20,432 nt of DNA, taken from positions 1 to 20,432 of the forward strand of contig URDD01000047.1 of assembly GCA_900546395.1 (NCBI GenBank). Reading direction: 5' to 3'. The DNA comes from an uncultured Bacteroidales bacterium (GTDB taxonomy: Bacteria > Bacteroidota > Bacteroidia > Bacteroidales > UBA932). The notes beneath the pieces are model-generated. The model saw only the letters and a program-made list of their open reading frames with translations. It was not told the DNA's origin and ran no database searches. A program made the translations under genes and the position numbers. Shown piece after piece: positions 1 through 8,115 of this stretch (its first letter is position 1; every line of letters starts with the position of its first letter).

Positions 1-902
1 AGGAGCGCTCCGTCAGCCGTTGTTATTGCCATATACTCTTTGCCGTCGGAAACAATCTTTCCGGATGTCCTGCCGTGCCTTGAGATTATTGTATCAAGGA
101 TTTCTCCATCAGCTACGGTAGTCCTGAATATCTTCATCTGCACTTCCTTTCCATCTTTTATGAGTGTAGTGAATGCGCCTGGATATGGGCTCAGTCCCCT
201 GATGAGATTATATATATGGGCAGTAATATCTTCCCAGTCAATGTGGCAAAGCTCCCTTGTAAGCTTAGGTGCAGGCCTCAGTACTTCATCTCCCATTATG
301 TAACTTTTCTGTGGCTGCAGGACAAGTTTGTCTTCAATTATTGTTTCTACTGTCTGGACAACAAGTTCTGCCCCAATGGCCATAAGTTTGTCGTGGATAT
401 CGCCTGCATTTTCAGTATTGCTGATAGGGCATTGTTCGCGGTACATTATATGTCCGGTATCCATCCCATCGTCAATCATAAATGTAGTTACTCCGGTAGC
501 ATGGTCTCCGTTTATTACGGCCCAGTTTATAGGTGCTGCACCTCTGTATTGTGGAAGGAGTGCGGCATGCAGGTTGAAAGTTCCTTTTGCAGGAATTTCC
601 CATACTACCTTTGGAAGCATTCTGAAGGCTACAACAGCTGCAATGTCAGGTTTCCATGCCTTGTATGCTTCGATGAACTCAGGATCTTTTAGCGAAACAG
701 GCTGCAGTACAGGAATATTGTGTTCCACTGCATATTTTTTTACGGCACTTTCATTCACTTTAAGACCGCGCCCGCTGGCTTTGTCGGCGACAGTTACAAC
801 GCCTACTACATTATATCCGTTTTTTATGAGTGCGTCAAGAGGAGCTACTGCAAACTCAGGAGTACCCATATATACTATTCTTGTCTTTCTTATTTTGCCC
901 AT
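1..902 (-). other. fmt: Fmt (methionyl-tRNA formyltransferase) portion of the fused frame, lacking its C-terminal end
   Basis: This is the part of the fused frame from the internal ATG at 902, the natural start of a stand-alone Fmt; a second in-frame ATG is at 869. About 300 residues are visible, so by usual family length roughly 15-25 are cut off by the window edge. In fusion numbering, the transformylase signature LLPQYRGAAPINWA follows the catalytic pair N583 and H585. D621 in DDGMDTG completes the N-H-D triad with the spacing known from E. coli Fmt (N108, H110, D146). The C-terminal OB-fold region has begun (KLTRELCHIDW, then IRGLSPYPGAF). The enzyme transfers formyl from 10-formyl-THF to Met-tRNAfMet in the cytoplasm. 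An internal start at 902 could yield free Fmt alongside the fusion; the sequence cannot decide this. Confidence 0.85.
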
Positions 903-2321
903 AATCTTAAGTTTGAATTTGTTGAACAACACTTTCAGGCTATCGGTACTGAAAATGGCAGAGTCATTTATGGCTTTCCATGTAAGGAAAAGTCCTGTAG
1001 GGAAGAGAACTATGGTAGATATGAATACTCCCATGGTGGCACTTACAGCCCCGTCTTTTGCCAGTTTTTCACCTGAAATGTCTATCACCCAATATGCAAC
1101 GAAGAATAAAACCGAAATGATGGCAGGTGTTCCCAGACCTCCCTTGCGGATTAGTGCTCCCAAAGGAGCTCCTATGAGGAAAAATATGAAGCAGGCAAAG
1201 GCCTGTGCAAATTTTTTCAGGATTGCGATGTCTATTCTTCGGAGTGTATATGTGTATTGGTATGTCTCCCTGCTGTATGTCGTGAGTGTGGCAATATATT
1301 CGTTTGCCTTAGACAGGGCACGTTCATTGGCTCTGATTTCTTCATCAAGATTCTTCCATTCATAAGACTCCTTTGCCTCGAAAAGTCTTGTCGGGACAGA
1401 GTGGTTCGATGTGTCTATCTGGGAGTTGAACCTCAGGATTGATGACGAACCCAAGGATTTTGTATTGGCTATCCGTGCGTCTGTATTCAACTTTCCTATT
1501 GAGTCCTGTCCGTGATTGAGCTGCTTGAGGTTCATTGTCCTGGCGTCTTCCCAGTCTACCTCTTCCGATTTCTGGAAGGCATAGTTTTCCAGAGGAATGA
1601 GCATCTGCTGTCTGGAAAAATCTATTCTCTGCAACTGCAGTGTCGTGTCCTTGTATTTTTTCGTATTGGTTTCCTCATAGTTGGCACCGTCATACATTGT
1701 GAAGGTCAGATATGTCTTGTTTTTTGACATTTCCATAAGGGCAGAATCTGCAAGTGTCAGACTTACATTGCCTTTGCTCGAAGAATGGTTATAGACCATG
1801 ACATCGTACATCATCTGCGTTTCCTCGTTCCTGTCATCTACCCTGAGTATGTATCCTTCAATGCCATCGTAAAATGTGCCGGTCGGGATTTTTATTTCTT
1901 CCTTGGTTCTTCCTATGTCGCTCCTTAAAGTGAATATTTTGTTGAAGGCTACCGGGACAAGGTCATTGGCAATGAAAAAGGCTCCGATACTGATGAAAAC
2001 TGCAGTTACCAGCATCGGTGCCAATACTCTTTTAAGTGATATTCCGGCTGCCTTTATAGCGAGAAGTTCGTTGTTTTCCCCGAATGTCCCCAGGGTCATC
2101 ATTGATGCGAGCAGAGTCGCCAAAGGCAGGGAGAGGGGAAGCAGTGTGGCGCATCCCCATCCCAAAAATTCCAGAATAATCTTAAGACTCAGACCTTTCC
2201 CCACCAGCTCGTCAATATACAGCCAGAGGAATTGCATCATAAGGATGAATACGACTACCAGAAGGATCGCTATGAACGGTCCTACAAATGAACTGAGAAT
2301 GAATCTGTCGAGTCTTTTCAT
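1..2321 (-). CDS. LptF/LptG-family permease fused in frame to methionyl-tRNA formyltransferase (3' end beyond window)
   Basis: Starting at ATG 2321, the frame stays open for 773 visible codons to the window edge. Residues 1 to about 455 form a YjgP/YjgQ (LptF/LptG) permease: three N-terminal membrane helices (about 11-33, 54-75, 100-120), a large periplasmic region, then three more helices (about 371-391, 398-415, 429-447). Family members take LPS from the inner membrane to the periplasmic bridge with LptB. From residue 474 (MGKIRKTRIVYMGTPEFAV) the protein is a formyltransferase that formylates initiator Met-tRNA. I read the junction codon by codon: the permease tail (LFNKFKLKI) runs directly into the Fmt methionine with no stop. 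Both permease termini normally face the cytoplasm, so the fusion is topologically possible. The start lies 2 nt after the alaS stop, which implies cotranscription. The family assignments are secure. Whether the fusion is biological or reflects an indel near the junction is open. Confidence 0.85.
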   Translation of the reverse strand, partial: MKRLDRFILSSFVGPFIAILLVVVFILMMQFLWLYIDELVGKGLSLKIILEFLGWGCATLLPLSLPLATLLASMMTLGTFGENNELLAIKAAGISLKRVLAPMLVTAVFISIGAFFIANDLVPVAFNKIFTLRSDIGRTKEEIKIPTGTFYDGIEGYILRVDDRNEETQMMYDVMVYNHSSSKGNVSLTLADSALMEMSKNKTYLTFTMYDGANYEETNTKKYKDTTLQLQRIDFSRQQMLIPLENYAFQKSEEVDWEDARTMNLKQLNHGQDSIGKLNTDARIANTKSLGSSSILRFNSQIDTSNHSVPTRLFEAKESYEWKNLDEEIRANERALSKANEYIATLTTYSRETYQYTYTLRRIDIAILKKFAQAFACFIFFLIGAPLGALIRKGGLGTPAIISVLFFVAYWVIDISGEKLAKDGAVSATMGVFISTIVLFPTGLFLTWKAINDSAIFSTDSLKVLFNKFKLKIMGKIRKTRIVYMGTPEFAVAPLDALIKNGYNVVGVVTVADKASGRGLKVNESAVKKYAVEHNIPVLQPVSLKDPEFIEAYKAWKPDIAAVVAFRMLPKVVWEIPAKGTFNLHAALLPQYRGAAPINWAVINGDHATGVTTFMIDDGMDTGHIMYREQCPISNTENAGDIHDKLMAIGAELVVQTVETIIEDKLVLQPQKSYIMGDEVLRPAPKLTRELCHIDWEDITAHIYNLIRGLSPYPGAFTTLIKDGKEVQMKIFRTTVADGEILDTIISRHGRTSGKIVSDGKEYMAITTADGAL

Positions 2322-2323
2322 TA

Positions 2324-4942
2324 TTACTTTGAGGCGAGGGTCACAAGGGTTTCCAATGCCTCATTGAGGCCTGCTGCATTCTTTCCGCCTGCAGTAGCAA
2401 GTCCTGGCTGTCCGCCTCCGCCTCCCTGTATTGATTTTGCAGCTTCTCTGATATCCTTTGAAGCATTGTGGCCGGCATCGACCAGATCCTGGGAATACAT
2501 AAGCAGAAGCTGAGGCTTGCCTTCATATTCGATAGCTCCGATTACTGCCATGTTTTCCACTTCTTTCTGAAGTTTGAATGCTGCATTTTTGAGTAGTACA
2601 GGGTCTGTGCCTCCAGTAACGGTGACTATATTGACATTGCCTATTTTTCTGCTCTTTTCAAGCAGGGCCTTTTTGAATGTCTCTGCCTTCTCTTTCAGGA
2701 CATCAGCCATCTTCTTCTTGAAGTCTGCGTTTTCCTCTATCATCTTTCTGATAGCCTCAGCGAGGTCAGGAACATTGTTAAACATGGCTTTTGCTATCCT
2801 GAGAGTGTTTTCCATTCCGTCAACCACTGCTTCTGCTGCTTCTCCGGTTGTAGCTTCTATTCTGCGGATACCTGCGGCGATTGCGGATTCTGTCACTATC
2901 TTGAAGAATCCGATCTGGCCAGTAGCTGCTGCATGGGTTCCGCCGCAAAGTTCAACAGAATCCCCGAATTTCACTATGCGGACCTTGTCTCCGTACTTTT
3001 CTCCGAAGAGGGCCATTGCACCCATTTTCTGGGCCTGTTCCATCGTCGCGCTGCGGTTTTCCTCAAGAGGAGTGTTTAATCTTATCAGGGCGTTTACCCT
3101 TTTCTCTACCAAATCTATCTGTTCGTCTGTAAGCTTTTCAAAATGAGAGAAGTCAAATCTGAAATATCCGTCGCATACGAATGATCCCTTTTGCTCCACG
3201 TGTGTCCCGAGAATTTCTCTCAATGCCTTGTGCAGCAAGTGTGTAGCCGTATGGTTATTGGCTATTTTCGTTCTTCTTTCCTCATCTACGTGCAGAGTGA
3301 AACTTTCGCTGCAGTCGGAAGGAATCCTTTCTGCGATATGGATAGTCAGATTGTTTTCCTTGATAGTGTTGACGATGTTTATTTTTTCTCCGCTTTCAGA
3401 TATTATATATCCGGTATCACCGACCTGGCCTCCCATTTCTCCATAGAAAGGAGTTCTGTCGAAGACAAGCTGGTACATAGTCTTGTTCTTGGCCTTTACC
3501 GTGCGGTGTCTTGTAAGGAGCACGCCTTCTATTTCGGTAAAATCGTATCCGGCAAACTCAATGCTGTCGCAATGATGGAATTCCACCCAGTCTCCTGATT
3601 CTATGGCAGTGGCATTCCTTGCCCTGTCCTTCTGCTTTTTAAGTTCTTCTTCAAATCCCTTAAGATCAGTGCTGTATCCTTTTTCTGATGCGATAAGTTC
3701 ACTGAGGTCAATAGGGAAGCCGAATGTGTCGTATAATACAAAAGCATCTTCTCCTTTTATGACTTTTGTATCCGTACACTTTTCCATGAGGTTCTCAATG
3801 AGTCTGATACCTCTGTCCAATGTACGGAGAAATGCCATTTCTTCTTCTCTGATGACTTTCTCAATAAGTTCCTGCTGTTTTACGATTTCAGGGTAAAATT
3901 CTCCCATATCGCTCACAAGCTGGCTTACAAGTCTGCACAGGAATGGTTCGTTGAATCCGAGGAATGTGTATCCGTAACGGACTGCGCGGCGCAGTATCCT
4001 GCGGATTACATATCCTGCCTTTACATTTGAAGGCAGCTGTCCGTCGGCAATCGAGAAGCTGATGGCACGGATATGGTCAGCTATTACCCTCATTGCAACT
4101 TCTGTATTTTCAGACTCGTGATACTTGTGTCCGGAAAGTTCTTCTACCTTTGAAATCATACCGGTGAATACGTCCGTATCGTAGTTGCTCTGTTTGCCCT
4201 GCAGGGTCATACAGAGTCTTTCGAAGCCCATTCCTGTATCTACATTCTTGTGCGGCAGAGCTTCCAGTTCTCCGCTGGCCTTTCTGTTGAACTGCATGAA
4301 CACAAGATTCCAGATTTCTATTACAAGATGGTGGCTTTTGTTCACAAGGTCCCGTCCGGGAACAGCGGCCCTTTCTTCATCGCTCCTCAAATCGACATGT
4401 ATTTCGCTGCATGGTCCGCAAGGGCCTGTATCTCCCATTTCCCAGAAATTATCATGTTTGTTTCCAAGGAGAATCCTTTCGGCAGGAAGATATTTTTTCC
4501 ATTCTTCCATTGCCTCTGAGTCCATTTCTGTGCCGTCAGCAGAATCTCCTTCGAAAACAGTGGCATAGAGTCTTTCCTTGTCTATCTTATAGACCTCTGT
4601 GAGAAGTTCCCATGCCCATGAGATCGCCTCTTTCTTGAAATAGTCTCCGAAACTCCAGTTTCCCAGCATTTCAAACATCGTATGATGATAGGAGTCATGG
4701 CCCACCTCTTCAAGGTCGTTATGCTTTCCGCTGACTCTCAGGCATTTCTGACTGTCTGTGGCTCTTTTGTATTTTGGAGTGCTGTTTCCCAGAAACCAGT
4801 CTTTGAACTGGTTCATTCCAGCATTTGTAAACATCAATGTAGGGTCATTCTTGACTACCATCGGTGCAGAAGGTACTATACTGTGCTCCTTCGATGCGAA
4901 AAAGTCAAGAAAAGCTTTTCTTATTTCTTTGGAAGTCATCAT
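2324..4942 (-). CDS. alaS: Alanyl-tRNA synthetase
   Basis: This 872-residue class II synthetase has the standard bacterial AlaRS length. It charges tRNA-Ala with alanine in the cytoplasm and clears mischarged Ser or Gly through its editing domain. The N-terminal catalytic core shows DPTLMFTNAGMNQFK and the strongly conserved GNWSFGDYFKKEAI. The editing site has its zinc ligands H564 and H568 (NNHTATHLLH) with C666 and H670 (CGGTH). The C-Ala domain ends in a glycine-rich GGGGGQPGLATAGG stretch. Two adjacent ATG codons (4942 and 4939) could start the protein, and the upstream is A/T-rich with no Shine-Dalgarno, as usual in Bacteroidota. A TAnnTTTG element lies about 32 nt upstream. The next gene on this strand, the LptF-Fmt frame, begins 2 nt after the stop codon. 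The identification is essentially certain. Confidence 0.98.
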   Translation of the reverse strand: MMTSKEIRKAFLDFFASKEHSIVPSAPMVVKNDPTLMFTNAGMNQFKDWFLGNSTPKYKRATDSQKCLRVSGKHNDLEEVGHDSYHHTMFEMLGNWSFGDYFKKEAISWAWELLTEVYKIDKERLYATVFEGDSADGTEMDSEAMEEWKKYLPAERILLGNKHDNFWEMGDTGPCGPCSEIHVDLRSDEERAAVPGRDLVNKSHHLVIEIWNLVFMQFNRKASGELEALPHKNVDTGMGFERLCMTLQGKQSNYDTDVFTGMISKVEELSGHKYHESENTEVAMRVIADHIRAISFSIADGQLPSNVKAGYVIRRILRRAVRYGYTFLGFNEPFLCRLVSQLVSDMGEFYPEIVKQQELIEKVIREEEMAFLRTLDRGIRLIENLMEKCTDTKVIKGEDAFVLYDTFGFPIDLSELIASEKGYSTDLKGFEEELKKQKDRARNATAIESGDWVEFHHCDSIEFAGYDFTEIEGVLLTRHRTVKAKNKTMYQLVFDRTPFYGEMGGQVGDTGYIISESGEKINIVNTIKENNLTIHIAERIPSDCSESFTLHVDEERRTKIANNHTATHLLHKALREILGTHVEQKGSFVCDGYFRFDFSHFEKLTDEQIDLVEKRVNALIRLNTPLEENRSATMEQAQKMGAMALFGEKYGDKVRIVKFGDSVELCGGTHAAATGQIGFFKIVTESAIAAGIRRIEATTGEAAEAVVDGMENTLRIAKAMFNNVPDLAEAIRKMIEENADFKKKMADVLKEKAETFKKALLEKSRKIGNVNIVTVTGGTDPVLLKNAAFKLQKEVENMAVIGAIEYEGKPQLLLMYSQDLVDAGHNASKDIREAAKSIQGGGGGQPGLATAGGKNAAGLNEALETLVTLASK

Positions 4943-4973
4943 AAAACTTTTTAATACTTTTTTATTCGACCTG

Positions 4974-4981
4974 CAAAATTA
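4974..4981 (-). promoter_or_regulatory. Candidate -7 promoter element of alaS (TAATTTTG)
   Basis: On the minus strand the sequence reads TAATTTTG, matching the Bacteroidota -7 consensus TAnnTTTG. It would place the transcription start near 4968-4970, leaving a leader of about 25 nt before the alaS ATG. No convincing -33 TTTG is present at the expected spacing. The motif alone occurs by chance about ten times in 20 kb, so its support comes from position in a 73-bp divergent intergenic region. Confidence 0.5.
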
Positions 4982-5003
4982 ATAACAATTTCCGAAAAAA
5001 TCG

Positions 5004-5011
5004 TATATTTG
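5004..5011 (+). promoter_or_regulatory. Candidate -7 promoter element of the M23 operon (TATATTTG), only 4 nt before the start codon
   Basis: TATATTTG fits TAnnTTTG exactly and ends 4 nt upstream of ATG 5016. With the usual distance from this element to the start site, transcription would begin at or within a base or two of the ATG, which implies a leaderless mRNA. No clear -33 box is seen. The identical octamer is also found ahead of both barrel genes and the lipoprotein gene. Confidence 0.55.
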
Positions 5012-5015
5012 CGCG

Positions 5016-6008
5016 ATGTCCAAATTTAAAAGGTATATTTTCAATACGGATACACTCTCGTATGAGGTTAAGGAGATATCCGCGCAAGTTCGTTTTCTGA
5101 AGGGTCTCGGACTCTTTTTGGCGAGCGTTGCTGCAGCGTGCCTTTATGTGTGGATATATACTTCGGTCCTGGGATATAAGTTGCCCAAGACGGTAATACT
5201 GGAAAAGATAAATGCCAGATGGTCGGCTAAAATGGATATAATGAACAGTCAGTTGGATCATTATGACAACATACTGGCCATGCTTCAGGTCAGGGATGAC
5301 GATGTTTACAGGTCGGTGTTCGGAATGAACGAAATATCAGAGACAGTAAGGAATGCTGGTTTCGGAGGAGTGGACAGGTACTCGTGGCTGGATGATGCAC
5401 ATGACGGAGGTGTTCTTAAGGAGACAGTGATGCGTCTTGATGTGCTGACCAAGAAAACGTATGTCCAGAGCAAATCTTTTGATGAGGTGCTTGCTCTTTC
5501 CAAAAGGGCTGGAGACATGGCTGCCTGTATTCCATCAATTCCTCCGGTAAATCCTATGCCAGGCTCATATCGTATATCAAGTACATTCGGACGCAGGACA
5601 GATCCTGTTACCGGACGTTCAGCCAGGCATGAAGGCGTTGATTTCGCCTGTGATATCGGGAATCCAATTTATTCTACGGCTGACGGTGTCGTTGAAAGTG
5701 TTAAGTCCGAGTATTTCGGCTATGGCAAGAATGTGATAATCAATCACGGCTTCGGATATAAGACCAGGTATGCGCATATGGATGAAATCTCTGTCAGTGT
5801 AGGGGAAAAGGTCGTCCGGGGCAAATATATTGGAACGACTGGCAATACAGGAAAGTCAACAGGACCGCATCTGCATTATGAAGTTCTTTACAGGAATGTC
5901 CATGTGAATCCGTACAACTATTACGACCTGGCAATGACTCCTGATGACTATATTTCACTGATTGAACCTGTTAACTCTGGAAACGGAACAGAATCTGCTT
6001 TCAAATGA
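5016..6008 (+). CDS. Membrane-anchored M23 (LytM-type) metallopeptidase family protein, first of a tandem pair
   Basis: The protein has 330 residues. A short cytoplasmic N-terminus is followed by one membrane helix at about 28-50, then a likely coiled-coil region (about 57-92). The C-terminal M23 domain (about 185-305) carries the zinc ligands H205 and D209 in RHEGVDFA, H287 in HLHYE and the neighbouring H285; the FGRR loop precedes it. The family cleaves peptidoglycan cross-bridges or activates amidases in the periplasm. All metal ligands are present, so it may be catalytic; its target cannot be read from sequence. The start at 5016 fits because the N-terminus resembles other Bacteroidota M23 proteins beginning just before a TM segment. 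A paralogue follows 16 nt after the stop. It heads the long plus-strand gene run and is divergent from alaS. Confidence 0.9.
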   Translation: MSKFKRYIFNTDTLSYEVKEISAQVRFLKGLGLFLASVAAACLYVWIYTSVLGYKLPKTVILEKINARWSAKMDIMNSQLDHYDNILAMLQVRDDDVYRSVFGMNEISETVRNAGFGGVDRYSWLDDAHDGGVLKETVMRLDVLTKKTYVQSKSFDEVLALSKRAGDMAACIPSIPPVNPMPGSYRISSTFGRRTDPVTGRSARHEGVDFACDIGNPIYSTADGVVESVKSEYFGYGKNVIINHGFGYKTRYAHMDEISVSVGEKVVRGKYIGTTGNTGKSTGPHLHYEVLYRNVHVNPYNYYDLAMTPDDYISLIEPVNSGNGTESAFK

Positions 6009-6024
6009 TTCGGGAGACTTCTGT

Positions 6025-6975
6025 ATGAACAGCAAATATGTCTATGACAAGGATGATTTCAGATTCCGTGCCCAGAAACGTTCGGCACGCAGAGTTGTCC
6101 TGCGAGTGCTGAAATATTTTATAGCCAGTATTTCGCTGACTGTAATCTATTATGTATTTTTTTCTTTCTTCTTCAGTACGGACAAGGAGAGGGAACTCAA
6201 GTCTGAAAACAGGATGTATTCCAGACTGTATCCTGAACTGGAGCAGAAACAGAATCTTCTGGCTGATGTGGTATCCGGCCTGGAGGTCAAGGATAATATA
6301 ATATACAATGATCTCTTCCAGACAGATGTGGTCTCCTTTGACAATCGTGTAACAACAGATTTTCTGGCTGACAATGATTCGATAGGAGTGCTTGACATTA
6401 TAAAATATTCAGAGAAAAGGTTTTCCGGACTTACCGGGATTGCAGCGAGAGTAGATGATGAATTTTCCAGAATATTCAGTCTCATGTCGTCTGATTCGCT
6501 CGTGCTTCCGCCTTTGGCTTCTCCTGTAGCAGGTTTTTCCGTAAATTCTGTGGGAGCTTCTACCGGTGAGAGAATAAACCCTTTCTATAAGGTGAAAGTA
6601 ATGCATGACGGTCTTGATATAGTAGTTCCTGCGGGTACCCCGGTAGTGGCTTCGGCTGACGGTGTTGTCTTGTCAGTTATACGTTCAAAGAAAGGTCTTG
6701 GCAATGTTGTTGAACTCAGCCATGGTGGCGGATATTTTACCAGATACGCACATCTTTCAGATATTAAAGTACTTAGAGGAAGGAAAGTGTCAAAGGGTAC
6801 TATACTTGGCAAAGTCGGTACCTCAGGAAATGCGTTTGTGCCGCATCTTCATTATGAAGTGAGGCGGGATTCCACTCTTCTGGATCCTGTCAATTGTTTT
6901 TTCGCCTCGGTTTCTCCAAATGAGTACGGGGATATGTTGCTGCTTTCTGCGAGTGCAGGACAGTCAATGGATTAG
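6025..6975 (+). CDS. Membrane-anchored M23 (LytM-type) metallopeptidase family protein, second of the tandem pair
   Basis: The protein has 316 residues and the same architecture as its neighbour: a basic cytoplasmic tail, a membrane helix at about 29-50, a predicted helical spacer (about 54-90), and a C-terminal M23 domain. Ligands H194 and D198 (MHDGLDIVVP) and H276 with H274 (HLHYE) are kept. The loop ahead of the first ligand reads GERINPFY rather than the usual FGxRxDP of the first copy, so the active-site entrance differs. I chose ATG 6025 because GGGAG at 6011-6015 lies ahead of it. A longer frame from TTG 5962 would overlap the upstream gene by 47 nt and add 21 residues with no conserved features. 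The two genes probably arose by duplication and may form a heteromeric pair or divide substrates; that is inference. Confidence 0.88.
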   Translation: MNSKYVYDKDDFRFRAQKRSARRVVLRVLKYFIASISLTVIYYVFFSFFFSTDKERELKSENRMYSRLYPELEQKQNLLADVVSGLEVKDNIIYNDLFQTDVVSFDNRVTTDFLADNDSIGVLDIIKYSEKRFSGLTGIAARVDDEFSRIFSLMSSDSLVLPPLASPVAGFSVNSVGASTGERINPFYKVKVMHDGLDIVVPAGTPVVASADGVVLSVIRSKKGLGNVVELSHGGGYFTRYAHLSDIKVLRGRKVSKGTILGKVGTSGNAFVPHLHYEVRRDSTLLDPVNCFFASVSPNEYGDMLLLSASAGQSMD

Positions 6976-6999
6976 CATCTTTTAAACAATGTATCGGAA

Positions 7000-7317
7000 A
7001 TGGAGAAGACATACTATAGAATAGGAGAAGTGGCCGATATTTTAGGAGAAAGTGTTTCGTTGGTCAGATTCTGGTCAGACAGTTTTGCTAAATTTATAAA
7101 GCCTAAGCGCAATGCAAAGGGAAACAGGCTGTTTTCGTATTCAGATCTTGAGACTTTCAAGATGATTCATTTTCTTGTAAGGGAATGTGGCCTTACTCAT
7201 GAGGGTGCGGCCAGAAGGATGAGTGAGGACAGACGTCCTGTTGAGTCGAAGGTCAAGGCTTTGGAACTGCTTTCTTCAATAAGGGCGCAGTTGGAGGATG
7301 TAAAGAAAATGTTGTAG
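7000..7317 (+). CDS. Small MerR-family DNA-binding protein
   Basis: This 105-residue protein is a MerR-type winged helix-turn-helix with almost nothing else. Residues 5-30 (YYRIGEVADILGESVSLVRFWSDSF) form the recognition helix-turn-helix, and RLFSYSDLETFKMIHFLV is the typical wing and following helix. A short C-terminal helix (about 82-105) could dimerise; no effector-binding domain or sensor cysteines are present. Full MerR regulators are usually 120-270 residues, so this resembles the minimal MerR proteins common in Bacteroidota. It lies 24 nt after the second M23 gene and 13 nt before nif3, so it is probably cotranscribed. Its operator and signal are unknown. Confidence 0.87.
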   Translation: MEKTYYRIGEVADILGESVSLVRFWSDSFAKFIKPKRNAKGNRLFSYSDLETFKMIHFLVRECGLTHEGAARRMSEDRRPVESKVKALELLSSIRAQLEDVKKML

Positions 7318-7330
7318 AGAATAATCTGGT

Positions 7331-8110
7331 ATGGTGAAAGTAAGGGATATAATAAAGGTAATTGAGGAATTTGCTCCGCTTTCGGTTCAGGAAAAGTGGG
7401 ACAATAGCGGACTATGCATTGGTTCGCCTGATTCACATGTCTCATCAGTGCTCCTTGCGTTAGACTGCACTCCGGAATTGGTGGATGAGGCAGTAAGAGT
7501 AGGTGCCGATATGATAATTACGCATCATCCGCTTATTTTTTCAGGACTGAAAAAGATTTCTCCTGATGATTTTGTCGGTTCAGCTGTAATAAAGGCTATA
7601 TCTGCAGGTATTTCTGTTTATGCTGCCCATACTTCAGCCGATAAGGTAATGGCCGGTGTCAGCGGGGCAATGGCGAGAAGACTCTCTCTTGAGAATATAT
7701 CCATTCTGGATGAGGACGGAGATGGCACAGGGCTTGGCGCAGTAGGTGATCTTGTGATGCCTATGACTTCTGAGGAGACTGTAGAGTTCGTCAAGGAAAG
7801 ATTCGGACTTAAGACAGTCCGTACTTCCAGGCCTTTGGATATTCCTATTTCAAGAATCGCCGTGTGCGGAGGTTCTGGAAGTTCGCTGATCCCAAATGCA
7901 ATCGCTTCAGGAGCACAGCTTTATCTTTGTGGAGACATATCTTATCACCATTTTTTCGCCCCGAAAGGATTTATGCTGATGGATGTAGGGCATTATGAAA
8001 GTGAAATAGAGATAGTTGCTATTTTATTTTCGTTACTCAAGAAAAATTTTCCTACCTTTGCAGTCCGCATTACGGAGAATATTTACAGTAACCCGATATT
8101 TTATTTTTAA
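7331..8110 (+). CDS. Nif3-like dinuclear metal centre protein (YqfO/YbgI family)
   Basis: At 259 residues this is the short form of the Nif3 family, without the PII-like insert that brings many homologues to about 365. The di-metal site is recognisable: H65 and H66 in THHPLIF, D104 in HTSAD, and H221 with E225 in GHYESE. The HTSAD motif departs from the more usual HTNxD. Structures of relatives show a toroidal hexamer. The biochemical role is not settled; relatives are annotated as GTP cyclohydrolase I type 2-like, which should not be taken as function here. The gene follows the merR-type gene by 13 nt and precedes the zinc-ribbon gene by 5 nt, a pairing common in Bacteroidota. A promoter-like element lies inside its last codons. 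Confidence 0.9.
   Translation: MVKVRDIIKVIEEFAPLSVQEKWDNSGLCIGSPDSHVSSVLLALDCTPELVDEAVRVGADMIITHHPLIFSGLKKISPDDFVGSAVIKAISAGISVYAAHTSADKVMAGVSGAMARRLSLENISILDEDGDGTGLGAVGDLVMPMTSEETVEFVKERFGLKTVRTSRPLDIPISRIAVCGGSGSSLIPNAIASGAQLYLCGDISYHHFFAPKGFMLMDVGHYESEIEIVAILFSLLKKNFPTFAVRITENIYSNPIFYF
8053..8060 (+). promoter_or_regulatory. Candidate -7 promoter element inside the 3' end of nif3 (TACCTTTG)
   Basis: TACCTTTG matches TAnnTTTG and is followed by CAGTCC. It lies about 50 nt before the start of the zinc-ribbon gene at 8116. A T-rich TTTTCG sits at roughly the -33 distance (8027-8032). It would start a transcript covering the zinc-ribbon gene and dnaB. Because it is within coding sequence, chance occurrence is a real alternative. 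Confidence 0.4.
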
Positions 8111-8115
8111 GCGAT

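Noticed and set aside
328..1365. Long plus-strand frame of 345 codons opposite the LptF-Fmt frame
   Set aside because: It is antisense to a frame with clear LptF and Fmt motifs; its translation is serine/leucine-rich with no recognisable domain.
5962..6024. Extended TTG start for the second M23 protein
   Set aside because: It would overlap the first M23 gene by 47 nt and add unconserved residues; ATG 6025 has a GGGAG upstream and gives the usual short N-terminal tail before the TM helix.
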